Part shown: one piece after another, positions 26,097-34,937 of the stretch
Layout: every line of letters starts with the position of its first letter
How positions within the stretch are numbered: position 1 is the first letter of the stretch
Origin: an uncultured bacterium
GTDB taxonomy: Bacteria; Bacillota; Clostridia; Lachnospirales; Lachnospiraceae
Assembly: GCA_947383005.1 (NCBI GenBank)
Contig: CANDBT010000001.1
Coordinates: 1-64,000 of the forward strand
Length of the DNA stretch: 64,000 nt
Reading direction: 5' to 3'
Notes under the pieces: model-generated
Databases searched by the model: none
Told to the model about the DNA's origin: nothing
Seen by the model: the letters and a program-made list of their open reading frames with translations, nothing else
Program-made: the position numbers and the translations under genes

Positions 26097-27344
26097 TTAT
26101 CCCATAGTCATCATGGCAGGGACCATAATCATGGTCATAATAATCCCCAGCATCAAAAATAGCGGTAGCAGGAGCTTTGTTCCGGCTTCTTCGCCCATGC
26201 GGCGCGCAAGATTTTTTCGTTGTTCTAAAGCATCGGTCATTTCTGTCTGGAATATGGTTCGCATGTTTTTTGTTCCTGATTTTCGGTTTTGATCCAGCAA
26301 GCCACTGAGTTTTAAGTAAGGTTGCAGACGACATCGTCTCCCGAAATCCCGATACGCGCTGCCTTCGGGGGTACCGCTTTGCAGTTGGTAGTAAGTATAG
26401 CGCATCTCCTCATAGGCGTGACGTTGTTTTTTCTTTCCTGCATGAAGCGCTGTTTCATAGTCGTGGACAATTTGCCCCCAGGCATTGCGGATAGTCATTC
26501 CTGCGCCGATAAGAACCATCAATTTTGATAGTATATCGGCGTAATCCAGCAAAAGTTCCTGTTCCCGTTTTTGTTGTTTTTGCTTATCTTGGTTTTGTTC
26601 CCGAGCGGTCAAGAGTACAGATAAAAGAATTCCCAACACAAGAATGGAGCGATAATCGGTTTCGCTTTTTGTTTTGTAGGTCAATTTTTTCCCTTGAAAA
26701 ACTGTTGGTAAGGCAAAATAAGGCTGGGTTTGCTGTGATTGTTCCAGAATCTGAAGTTCTTTTAAAAAATCGGCTACTTTTTGTTGAGACGGATTTTTTT
26801 GTGGGGGTACAATCCGCAGAGGAATTTCATAATTTTGACGATAAGGGCCGGCAGAAAGTTCTACTGTTAATATAACTTGTTTTTCTGTGTCCACTTCCCT
26901 TTTCAGTTCTCCTATAAAGTTTATTGTGTCATTGTCAGAGGAATGCCAGCGAAGACGTATTCCTTCTTCATTTAGACTTGATGGCAGGGATAATGGGCTT
27001 CGTACCTCCATTAGTGAAGGATTGTCTCCGCGTATACGTTCTTCCATAGTTTCCATAACCTGCTCAAATGCGGCAAGAGCTTCTTGTTTTGTGTAGGCTT
27101 GTGGGCTGACAGCGATGGTTGCGGAAACGGTTTCGGCTTCTAATCCTTCTATAATTAGTGGGTAGTCTTTGCTGTTTCCGCCATAGCTTTCCCGGCGTAT
27201 GGTTCCTTCCGGAGAAATAAGATTTTGATTTTTGTTGTCTATGGTCAGCGCGATATAGAGGAGCAGACTGCCAAGAAGACAGGCGGCAGGTATCAGGCGT
27301 TTATTTTTACGTTTTTCCCGCTTGTTTTTTTGTTTTGTCCTCAT
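26097..27344 (-). CDS. TadC-like inner-membrane protein with an outside Ig-like segment
   Basis: A 415-residue protein. A signal-anchor (PAACLLGSLLLYIALTI) is followed by about 190 outside residues, of which LPSSLNEEGIRLRWHSSDND to IPLRIVPP fits an atypical bacterial Ig-like strand pattern. A second membrane segment (SILVLGILLSVLLTA, near 230) precedes a type II secretion F-like cytoplasmic region and the final hydrophobic end LLLPLFLMLGIIMTMIMVP. Standard TadC lacks the outside domain. It follows tadB by 26 bases. Confidence 0.75.
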   Translation of the reverse strand: MRTKQKNKREKRKNKRLIPAACLLGSLLLYIALTIDNKNQNLISPEGTIRRESYGGNSKDYPLIIEGLEAETVSATIAVSPQAYTKQEALAAFEQVMETMEERIRGDNPSLMEVRSPLSLPSSLNEEGIRLRWHSSDNDTINFIGELKREVDTEKQVILTVELSAGPYRQNYEIPLRIVPPQKNPSQQKVADFLKELQILEQSQQTQPYFALPTVFQGKKLTYKTKSETDYRSILVLGILLSVLLTAREQNQDKQKQQKREQELLLDYADILSKLMVLIGAGMTIRNAWGQIVHDYETALHAGKKKQRHAYEEMRYTYYQLQSGTPEGSAYRDFGRRCRLQPYLKLSGLLDQNRKSGTKNMRTIFQTEMTDALEQRKNLARRMGEEAGTKLLLPLFLMLGIIMTMIMVPAMMTMG

Positions 27345-27370
27345 TTTTTGAACCTCTTTTAGCCCTTTTA

Positions 27371-28234
27371 CTATATTTCAATGGCTAATATTTTTTGAGC
27401 CAGCAGATAGGAACACAAATATACGCACAGGCAAATTGCCATCAGTACCCGTCCCATACGGGTATTATACATTTGATCAAAAAATCCGGGAGAAGTATTT
27501 TCGACATAGAAAACAATGAAAAAGGGAATCAAGTTCATGATTTTTTGCTCAAACTGCCGGGAAGCTGTCATCGTAATTATTTCTTCCTGAACTTGCATTT
27601 TATCTCGGATAATCTCTGCCGTGTGTCGCATAATGCTGCCGACGTCTCCGCTGCTTCTTTTTGCCACAGAGAAAACTTCTGTAAAATTTTGTACATCTTC
27701 AAGTCCGCTTCGTTGGGAAAAATCTTCCAGGACTTGTTCTATTGAACGGTTGGTGCGGATTTGTTGTACCATAAAAGACAATTCCTTAACCATAAGACCA
27801 TTATTTCCGTATAGCAGAGATAATTCGTCCACACTGGTTGCCAATGCGTTTTCAATAGAGAATCCGGCGCTTAAAGAAGAGGCCAGTAGCATAATGCTCT
27901 CTTTAAATTGTCTGGATAATTCCTTAAGCCGGCGTTTTTGGAGCCGTTTCCGTTCCCATATTGGGCCGATAAAAGCAAAGGGGAGTATCCATAGAAAAAT
28001 TGAAAAACTTCGAAAGAAGGTATAGGTGAGCAGGCCGCATACAACGATGCCTTTGCCAAGGCCCAAAAGAAATTCCCATAGATTCAGGCGATAACGGTCA
28101 TATCGGATAACCGGCTGCTTTGAGTTTCCCGACTGCTTGCAATGTCCCGACTTTTTTAAGGTTTCCGCGGACAGTTTTTCCGCTGTCAGGAGTTTCTTTG
28201 AATTGGAATAATGGATTGAGTTGTATTTCTCCAT
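27371..28234 (-). CDS. TadB-like inner-membrane platform protein
   Basis: A 287-residue protein with two N-terminal membrane helices, the type II secretion F domain (SIMLLASSLSAGFSIENALA, FSVAKRSSGDVGSIM) and C-terminal helices. The only start in frame is the ATG at 28234, which makes a 137-bp overlap with the 3' end of the ATPase gene. Family alignment would favour a start near 28105, where an ATG overlaps the ATPase stop but is out of frame. The true start is therefore uncertain. Confidence 0.82.
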   Translation of the reverse strand: MEKYNSIHYSNSKKLLTAEKLSAETLKKSGHCKQSGNSKQPVIRYDRYRLNLWEFLLGLGKGIVVCGLLTYTFFRSFSIFLWILPFAFIGPIWERKRLQKRRLKELSRQFKESIMLLASSLSAGFSIENALATSVDELSLLYGNNGLMVKELSFMVQQIRTNRSIEQVLEDFSQRSGLEDVQNFTEVFSVAKRSSGDVGSIMRHTAEIIRDKMQVQEEIITMTASRQFEQKIMNLIPFFIVFYVENTSPGFFDQMYNTRMGRVLMAICLCVYLCSYLLAQKILAIEI

Positions 28235-29351
28235 TTACAAAATTTCCCACCTCCACAATTTCTAAAACTTTTCGGCTTTTGTCCCGCAGTCGCCCTAAAT
28301 GCACCAGAATATCAATGGCGGAGGCTATCTGGCTGCGGACTGCTGCCAATGGCAAGTCTGCGCCCATCAAGGTCATGGTTTCCAGACGGGAAAGCATATC
28401 TTTGGGGTTATTGCCATGACCGGTAGACAGGCTTCCCGCATGGCCGGTGTTTAGTGCCTGGAGCATGTCCAGGCATTCTTTGCCTCTCACTTCGCCGACG
28501 ATTATCCGGTCCGGCCGCATTCGGAGAGAGGCCCGAATTAAATCACTGATTTCGATAGCGCCTTCTCCTTCAGCGTTGGCATTGCGGGTTTCCAAACGTA
28601 CCAGATTGGGAACCTGGCGGATCTGTAATTCTGCTGAATCTTCGATGGTTATGATTCGTTCCGTTTCAGGAATAAATCCGGACATTGCATTAAGAAAGGA
28701 AGTTTTTCCTGATCCGGTACCGCCGCTGATAAACAGGTTGTAGCCGGCTATTACCAATTTTTTTAAGAAATCAGCCGCTTCCTGGCTCAAAGAATTCATG
28801 GCAATTAGTTTTTCGGCAGTAATCGGTTCCGGGAATTTCCGTATGGTGACAACCGGGCCATCAAGAGCGATCGGAGGAAGCACAACATGTACTCTGGCGC
28901 CATTTTCCAGCCTGGCGTCAGCTATGGGATGAGATACATTGACAGAGCGGTTAATACGACTGACAATTTGCTGGATCATATCTTCTAACTGGCCATCTTG
29001 CTCAAATTTATGATCCCAGTGATATATGGCTCCTTCCTTTTCGATAAAAATATGGTCTTTGCCATTGACCATAATTTCCGTGACACGTGGATCGTCAACC
29101 AACTCCTGTAAAATATCCAGCCGTCGGAAAGCGTCATATAATCGGGTTTTTAATTCTAATTTTTTTTTCAGAGGGAGATACGTATGCGCCGCCTCTGCTT
29201 CGATTGCCTGATGAATACATTGATTCAGCTCATTTTCTTCAATCTGGCGCCGGTTCTGCAATTCCTGGCGAATTTGTTCTTTTAAACGCTTGCTTAATTC
29301 TTCTGTTTTGGTATAATCACTTCCTTTTAGCATAGGATGTTCTTTTAGCAT
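28098..29351 (-). CDS. tadA: Tad pilus assembly ATPase (CpaF/TadA)
   Basis: A 417-residue secretion ATPase. Walker A GGTGSGKTSFLN, Asp-box ITIEDSAELQ, Walker B IIVGEVRG and the His-box TGHAGSLSTGHGN are all intact. The N-terminal 100 residues are the helical domain of CpaF. It forms the hexameric motor for Flp pilus extension. It lies 38 bases downstream of the TadZ-like gene. Confidence 0.94.
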   Translation of the reverse strand: MLKEHPMLKGSDYTKTEELSKRLKEQIRQELQNRRQIEENELNQCIHQAIEAEAAHTYLPLKKKLELKTRLYDAFRRLDILQELVDDPRVTEIMVNGKDHIFIEKEGAIYHWDHKFEQDGQLEDMIQQIVSRINRSVNVSHPIADARLENGARVHVVLPPIALDGPVVTIRKFPEPITAEKLIAMNSLSQEAADFLKKLVIAGYNLFISGGTGSGKTSFLNAMSGFIPETERIITIEDSAELQIRQVPNLVRLETRNANAEGEGAIEISDLIRASLRMRPDRIIVGEVRGKECLDMLQALNTGHAGSLSTGHGNNPKDMLSRLETMTLMGADLPLAAVRSQIASAIDILVHLGRLRDKSRKVLEIVEVGNFVNGEIQLNPLFQFKETPDSGKTVRGNLKKVGTLQAVGKLKAAGYPI

Positions 29352-29389
29352 AAAATGTTCCTTTTCCCGTTAATGTTTAAAAAGATGAT

Positions 29390-30382
29390 TTATCCGCTTT
29401 TTAACAGATCTCTGACATAGTCTCCCAGTTCGCTCCAAAGAATCTGTTCCAAATAGGCTTCTGCATGATGAATCGTGTGAAGAGTAGGGAGGTTAAGAAG
29501 ATGAACCCGTTCCCATAAATGCTCCCGGCCGGATTGTTCTAAATAATCCTTCCAGGCTTCCAGTTTTGCAGAAGATACACAGTCATCTTTAATTGGGGTA
29601 TAGATGATATCACAAAGTTCCAGAAGAGGTTCTGCACCTTTGGCTAAATGCCCCAGATCTAACAAAATTGTGTCATAAGAGCCATCAGCAGTAATCCGGA
29701 CGATCAAGCCAGCCAGTTCCTCACCTTTTACTTCTGCTAAATCTTCGGCATATACGGCAGGTGGCACATAATCAAGACCTCCCCAGTTATACAAAACGGC
29801 GCCTAGTCTAATATGATTGTATTCGCCCTGACGGTAATAATACAATAAGTCAGATAAAGTTCCTGTATAAGTGGTTCCCGTCAATTTTGACAGCCCTGAA
29901 TGTTCTTCCAGATTGATGTACAGGGTACGAGATTCCCTGGCCAGGAGTTGTCCGAGGGTAAAAGCGAAGCTTGTTTTTCCGCATCGGCTGATAGGTGAAT
30001 AGACGCCTAATATCGTACTTTTTAATCCGGTCATAAACAGAGGAATCTGTTCCGGCTGGATTTGATAACAAGAAATAATTTCTCTTAAAACTGCGTCAGC
30101 GGACTGATATTTATAGACAGTGGGGAGTTCTCCGCTGATAACTTCGCGATTTTCGCTCAAGCGAATAATTTGTGCAGCTTTTATTTCATTCAGTAGTTCG
30201 AGATTGATTCCATCTCCGATCAGCAAAAGATCCAGTGATTCCTGCTCGGAGAAAGAAAACAATTTTTCCATACTGGAAAATGCCATTACGGTAAAAGGGA
30301 TTTGTTCTTTTTGGTTTACAAATTCCGCAAAACGGCTGGCATAAAACGGATCTACATCATAGACCCCCATGATCCGTTTCAT
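29390..30382 (-). CDS. TadZ/CpaE-like localisation ATPase
   Basis: A 330-residue protein. A receiver-like N-terminal half (about 1-125) is followed by a MinD/ParA-type P-loop domain with the deviant Walker A SPISRCGKTSFAF. DTILLDLGHLAKG corresponds to Walker B. TadZ proteins place the Tad machine at the cell pole. The ATG at 30382 follows AAGGAGG; an ATG-less extension to 30430 is rejected. Confidence 0.82.
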   Translation of the reverse strand: MKRIMGVYDVDPFYASRFAEFVNQKEQIPFTVMAFSSMEKLFSFSEQESLDLLLIGDGINLELLNEIKAAQIIRLSENREVISGELPTVYKYQSADAVLREIISCYQIQPEQIPLFMTGLKSTILGVYSPISRCGKTSFAFTLGQLLARESRTLYINLEEHSGLSKLTGTTYTGTLSDLLYYYRQGEYNHIRLGAVLYNWGGLDYVPPAVYAEDLAEVKGEELAGLIVRITADGSYDTILLDLGHLAKGAEPLLELCDIIYTPIKDDCVSSAKLEAWKDYLEQSGREHLWERVHLLNLPTLHTIHHAEAYLEQILWSELGDYVRDLLKSG

Positions 30383-30404
30383 AAAATCCTCCTTTTCGTT
30401 ATCT

Positions 30405-30939
30405 TCATAAAATAGGTGGGTGAAAACCATTTGTCTGCCAAAGGGAATAAAAACCAGCGAAAAGCAAATATAAATAGGTACCGGCTGCCATACAGACAGC
30501 TAACGGCAGGGTATGATTTCCCCTTTCTGAAGACAGATCACAATAGTTTTCGATTTTTCCTGTCCGTATAATCCGCAGAAAATATGCGGCAAGATATAAC
30601 AGACGGATTCTTTGTTTTTTGCTGCGCCGCAGACGGCACAAAGACCATATAGCGCCAATAACCATTCCGGCGAAAATTGCCTCTGTTCCGGCATCTATGC
30701 CCAGATAGCCGGCAATCAGCGCCATCAGTTTCCCGTCTCCGGCGCCAAGCATCCCCATATGGTACAGGAGAAAAGTTAGAAACAACACTATCGCTGCCCC
30801 GGGAAAAAAGTCCTGGCCTCTGCACCAGATACCGGCAGAGGCGCCGACAAAAAGCCACCAGTTTTTGATTTTCCCTGTGGAAAAATCAGTCCATGCGGCG
30901 CCGGCTAAAATTGTGCATAAAAGCCCAATTTTTACGCAT
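30405..30939 (-). pseudogene. Second A24 prepilin peptidase (CpaA/TadV), frameshifted at the start
   Basis: The frame carries both Asp motifs, AAWTDFSTGKIKNWW and GMLGAGDGKLMALIAG, but has no ATG, GTG or TTG before the first. The ATG at 30937-30939, five bases after GGAG, is out of frame: it reads MRKNWAF and soon stops. Deleting one A from the following A5 run gives MRKIGLLC joined to the peptidase. So either one base was inserted in the homopolymer, an unusual start (ATA 30939-30941) is used, or the assembly is wrong. It heads the Tad operon. Confidence 0.65.
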
Positions 30940-31040
30940 ATTCACTCCTTTCTTTTTTGATGATAAAGGCTGAAAAATTGCTGATAAAGCGTGAGTAAAA
31001 CAGAATCAATACATCCGAACGGATGAAGTTGATGGAGTCT

Positions 31041-31069
31041 ATTATGCACAGGTATATGATATTTGTCAA
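31041..31069 (-). promoter_or_regulatory. Promoter of the Tad operon
   Basis: On the minus strand, TTGACA (31064-31069) and CATAAT (31041-31046) with a 17-base spacer, about 100 bases before the first gene. A palindrome CATCCG-AA-CGGATG at 31012-31025 lies just inside the transcript and could be an operator. Confidence 0.7.
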
Positions 31070-31153
31070 GCGATTTTTGCAAAAATCCTTATGTATACAA
31101 TAAACATTTAAGCAATCCAGCCAAAAGTGAGAGAATATTTATATTTTTTTTAG

Positions 31154-31182
31154 TTGACACTACTAATGAACAGTGATAGAAT
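31154..31182 (+). promoter_or_regulatory. Promoter of the ArsR-family gene
   Basis: TTGACA (31154-31159) and TAGAAT (31177-31182) with a 17-base spacer. The spacer contains CACT...AGTG, possibly part of a self-operator. It is divergent from the Tad promoter. Confidence 0.7.
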
Positions 31183-31226
31183 AAGTTAGGTCAAAATTTT
31201 TAAACCAATAAATCGAGGAGGAGCTA

Positions 31227-31577
31227 ATGGAGGATTTTAAAAAGCGGACAATCAGTAATGAATTGGAAGAATATTTTCATGAGTGCATGCCGTTGTTTAT
31301 TGCATTAGGTGATGAAGTTCGTTTAAGCATTATCGAATCTCTGAGCCAGGCAGCCCGAAATGGCAATAAGGACGGTTTAAACGTAAATGAAATTACTCGA
31401 AAAACCAGTTTGTCCCGGCCAGCCATTTCTCATCACTTAAAGATTCTTAAAGATTCGGGGCTGGTTGCGGTTCGCGGCGCCGGGACATCCAATTATTATC
31501 GGTTGACGCTGAAGGGCTGTACCCGGCAACTGATGAAATTGGGATTTATGGTAGAAGAATATCTGGCTCCGGATTGA
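31227..31577 (+). CDS. ArsR-family winged-helix regulator
   Basis: A 116-residue repressor of the ArsR/SmtB fold. LFIALGDEVRLSIIESL is the family opening helix, and ITRKTSLSRPAISHHLKILKDSGLV is the recognition helix followed by the wing. No metal-binding cysteine pair is seen, so another signal is likely. It is divergent from the Tad operon with back-to-back promoters about 100 bases apart, making that operon a candidate target. AGGAGG precedes the ATG. Confidence 0.88.
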   Translation: MEDFKKRTISNELEEYFHECMPLFIALGDEVRLSIIESLSQAARNGNKDGLNVNEITRKTSLSRPAISHHLKILKDSGLVAVRGAGTSNYYRLTLKGCTRQLMKLGFMVEEYLAPD

Positions 31578-31709
31578 ACCTGCAGGTAAATGGTATTTTT
31601 TCACAATCGCTGCATAACTTTCCATTTCCCGTAAACACTATGGATAAAAGATATCCAGCATATGCACACAAAAGTGCAAAGAGGAGCACTCGCGGAAATG
31701 GAGGGAATA

Positions 31710-31934
31710 ATGAAAACGAGCCATTGCAAAAAACAACGGCAGATTCCGTCAGCGGAAAATCAGGCACTTAGAGCAGAGATTGACCGCACAAGAAATAAAA
31801 TTGAATCAGCAACAAATCATTTTCAGCAGGTAGTAGATCCGACGTTAATCGATTGTTACATTTATGAGTTAAAGGCAGCACAGTTAAGGTATCAATTTTT
31901 GCTTCGGCGTTTTAAGCTGTTGGAGGAGCTTTGA
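31710..31934 (+). CDS. DUF2508-like small protein
   Basis: A 74-residue helical protein (EIDRTRNKIESATNHFQQVV, then DPTLIDCYIYELKAAQLRYQ) fitting DUF2508/YaaL-like proteins. The ATG at 31710 follows GGAGG by five bases; earlier ATG codons have poor sites. Its place between the ArsR gene and glgB gives no clue to its role. Confidence 0.65.
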   Translation: MKTSHCKKQRQIPSAENQALRAEIDRTRNKIESATNHFQQVVDPTLIDCYIYELKAAQLRYQFLLRRFKLLEEL

Positions 31935-32042
31935 GAGGCCAGCTTATGCAAAAGGAAGTGACTGTCAGGTATTTACAGTTGTAAAATTATTACAGTATTG
32001 GACAATAGGATAATTGTCCGGGAAACCAGGGAGGAAAATATT

Positions 32043-33962
32043 ATGGCTGGTAAAGCGAAGAAAACACCAACCGGCATTGGAGTAATCAGCGAGATGGACC
32101 GATATCTGTTTGGTAATGGCACTCATTATGAAATTTATAAAAAATTGGGTGCGCATCCGATAACTCATGGGGGTGAAAAAGGTATTTATTTTGCGGTTTG
32201 GGCCCCCCATGCAGCCGCGGTGAGTGTGGTTGGCGATTTTAATAGCTGGGATCCGGAAGCCACCCCGATGAGTTTATTAGAGACTTCCGGTATTTATGAG
32301 TGTTTTGTTCCGGGAATAGGGACGGGTGAGTTGTATAAATTTGCCGTAACCACGCAAGCCAGCAAGGTATTGTTTAAAGCAGATCCATATGCGTTCCAGG
32401 CTGAGTTCCGTCCTGGTACAGCTTCTATTACTTGTGATAGCTCCGGTTTTAAATGGGGAGATGAGACATGGATGAAGAAGCGCACGGAGCGGGTTTTAGA
32501 GGAAGCGCCTATGAGTATTTATGAAGTGCATCTGGGTTCCTGGAAGAAGAAAAACCGTCCGGAGAGGGCGGGATATTATACCTACAAAGAAGCTGCTCAT
32601 GAGCTGGCAGACTATGTGAAGGAGATGGGTTATACTCATGTTGAGCTGATAGGTATTGCGGAGCATCCGTTTGACGGTTCCTGGGGATATCAGGTAACTG
32701 GATATTATGCACCAACCTCCCGTTATGGTACGCCGAAAGAATTTATGTATTTTGTCAATTACTTACATAAAAAAAATATTGGTGTGATTCTTGATTGGGT
32801 GCCGGCGCATTTCCCGCGGGATGCTCATGGGCTGGCGGATTTCGATGGACAGCCTCTTTATGAATATGCGGATTCACGCAAAGGCGAGCATCCGGATTGG
32901 GGGACAAAGGTCTTTGATTATGAAAAGCATGAAGTGACTAATTTTCTCATAGCTAATGCACTTTACTGGATTAAAGAATTTCATGTGGACGGTTTGCGTG
33001 TAGACGCAGTCGCATCTATGCTCTATCTGGATTATGGCCGTAAGGATGGACAATGGGTAGCTAACAAATATGGCAGCAATCAAAATCTGGAAGCTATTGA
33101 GTTTTTTCATCATTTGAACAGTATTGTCAAAACGCGCGGTCAAGGCGCTATGGTAATTGCGGAAGAATCAACAGCATGGCCTTCCGTTACCCGTTCCCCA
33201 GAAGACGGAGGTCTTGGCTTTACTTTCAAGTGGAATATGGGGTGGATGCATGATTTTCTGGAGTATATGAAGCTTGATCCCTATTTCCGTAAATATAACC
33301 ATAATAAAATGACCTTTGGCCTGACTTATTTTACGAGTGAAAACTTCATTTTGGTATTGTCTCACGATGAGGTAGTTCACTTGAAATGTTCCATGCTCAA
33401 CAAAATGCCAGGTTATTTGGTAGATAAATTTGCCAATCTGAAGGTGGGTTATACCTTTATGTTTGGGCATCCAGGCAAAAAGCTTTTGTTTATGGGACAG
33501 GATTTCGGACAACTTCACGAATGGGATGAAAAAGTCAGTCTGGACTGGTACCTGACCGATGAGGAAGAACATAAGAGTCTGCAAAATTATGTTCGTGATC
33601 TTTTGCATATTTATCAGAAATATCCGGCTATGTATGAGGCGGATGAAGATTGGGACGGTTTTCAGTGGATTAATGCTAATGACGGTGATCGGAGCATTTT
33701 CAGCTTCATGCGCTGTGCGAAGAATCACAAAAAGAGTTTGTTGTTTGTTTGCAATTTTACTCCGGTGGAAAGGCCGGACTATTGCGTCGGAGTTCCCAAG
33801 AAAGGCAACTATACTTTACTTCTTGACAATAAGCATGGGATGTATCAGCCTTCAGAGAAGTCCCCGGTTTATCGTGCGGTAAAGAAGGAGTGCGACGGAC
33901 AGCCATTTTCGATTAGTTTTCCTCTTTCTGCCTACGGTACGGCAATTTTGCGTTTTACTTAA
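32043..33962 (+). CDS. glgB: 1,4-alpha-glucan branching enzyme
   Basis: A 639-residue GH13 branching enzyme. An N-terminal CBM48-like domain (FAVWAPHAAAVSVVGDFNSW) precedes the barrel. The catalytic nucleophile is in DGLRVDAVASMLYLDY, the acid in VIAEESTAWP, and the third carboxylate in LSHDEVVH. It makes alpha-1,6 branches in glycogen. It stands alone without other glg genes. The ATG at 32043 follows GGGAGG; a longer frame from 31998 is not needed. Confidence 0.93.
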   Translation: MAGKAKKTPTGIGVISEMDRYLFGNGTHYEIYKKLGAHPITHGGEKGIYFAVWAPHAAAVSVVGDFNSWDPEATPMSLLETSGIYECFVPGIGTGELYKFAVTTQASKVLFKADPYAFQAEFRPGTASITCDSSGFKWGDETWMKKRTERVLEEAPMSIYEVHLGSWKKKNRPERAGYYTYKEAAHELADYVKEMGYTHVELIGIAEHPFDGSWGYQVTGYYAPTSRYGTPKEFMYFVNYLHKKNIGVILDWVPAHFPRDAHGLADFDGQPLYEYADSRKGEHPDWGTKVFDYEKHEVTNFLIANALYWIKEFHVDGLRVDAVASMLYLDYGRKDGQWVANKYGSNQNLEAIEFFHHLNSIVKTRGQGAMVIAEESTAWPSVTRSPEDGGLGFTFKWNMGWMHDFLEYMKLDPYFRKYNHNKMTFGLTYFTSENFILVLSHDEVVHLKCSMLNKMPGYLVDKFANLKVGYTFMFGHPGKKLLFMGQDFGQLHEWDEKVSLDWYLTDEEEHKSLQNYVRDLLHIYQKYPAMYEADEDWDGFQWINANDGDRSIFSFMRCAKNHKKSLLFVCNFTPVERPDYCVGVPKKGNYTLLLDNKHGMYQPSEKSPVYRAVKKECDGQPFSISFPLSAYGTAILRFT

Positions 33963-34031
33963 AGAAAAGCCGATGACATTCGGGAAATTTTGTAGTAAAA
34001 TAGGGGTAACTGATAGGAAGGAGGATTGCTC

Positions 34032-34781
34032 ATGGCAAGAGAATTGTTATTTGAGAGAACAACCAAAAGCGTTTATCGTGATGGGGACAAGGCAATCAAA
34101 TTATTCTGCAAGGATTTTCCAAAAGCAGAAGTGCTGAACGAGGCGCTGATTAGTGCGAGGATTGAAGAGATTGGCGGAATCCATACGCCGATTACGTTGG
34201 CGGTTACATTAGATGAGAATGGCTGCTGGGCTATCACGAAAGAATATATTGAGGGAAAAACCCTTGAGCAATTAATTAAAGAAAATCCGGATAAGATGGA
34301 GGAGTATGTGGAGCAGATGGTTGATCTGCAGTTGACAATCCACTCGAAAACCTGTCCGTCCTTGGGAAAACTGGCAGATAAGATGGTACGGCAGATTAAT
34401 GAACTGACAGAAGTAAGCCAGGCCAGCCGTTCTGATTTCCTGGTTCGGTTAGAAAGCATGGAGACGGATGTAAAGCTTTGTCATGGGGATTTCCAACCGA
34501 ATAATATTATTGTTACCACGGATGGAACGATGTATGTGCTGGATTGGGTTCATGCGTGCCTGGGAAATGCCTGTGCAGATGCGGCAAGGACATATTTGCT
34601 GCTTTGCCTGATTGGCCAGGAGATAGCAGACAAGTATATGGATTTGTTCTGTGATAAGACAGATACGGACCGCCGTTATCTACAGCAATGGCTGCCGTTG
34701 GTGGCGGCAACACAGTTGACTAAACATAGGCAGGAGGAAGCGGATCTGCTTCACAAATGGGTAGCGATTTGCGACTATTAA
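34032..34781 (+). CDS. Aminoglycoside phosphotransferase-like kinase
   Basis: A 249-residue protein of the APH/choline kinase fold. The catalytic loop is CHGDFQPNNIIV and the metal-binding Asp is in YVLDWVHA. TKEYIEGKTLEQLI is the hinge. Such orphan members in gut Firmicutes phosphorylate unknown small molecules and seldom confer resistance. GGAGG lies seven bases before the ATG. It is downstream of glgB and ends before a terminator at 34846. Confidence 0.82.
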   Translation: MARELLFERTTKSVYRDGDKAIKLFCKDFPKAEVLNEALISARIEEIGGIHTPITLAVTLDENGCWAITKEYIEGKTLEQLIKENPDKMEEYVEQMVDLQLTIHSKTCPSLGKLADKMVRQINELTEVSQASRSDFLVRLESMETDVKLCHGDFQPNNIIVTTDGTMYVLDWVHACLGNACADAARTYLLLCLIGQEIADKYMDLFCDKTDTDRRYLQQWLPLVAATQLTKHRQEEADLLHKWVAICDY

Positions 34782-34845
34782 GTCCGGATGCCATAAAGGC
34801 CAGGATGCTTTTTGACTCTGATCTTGTATGATTCTTTTTTACAGA

Positions 34846-34877
34846 AAAGGTCTTGCTGATTGCGGCAGGGCCTTTTT
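34846..34877 (+). terminator. Rho-independent terminator after the kinase-like gene
   Basis: AAGGTCTTGCTG pairs with CGGCAGGGCCTT and is followed by six T, 65 bases after the stop codon. Confidence 0.75.
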
Positions 34878-34937
34878 TGGTGTATACTGAAAGAAAATGT
34901 TTCCGGAAAATTGTTGATTAAGAAAGGGGAAAGAATT

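Noticed and set aside
34032..34781. Antibiotic-resistance aminoglycoside kinase.
   Set aside because: Only the general fold motifs match; nothing ties it to a known resistance enzyme or mobile context.
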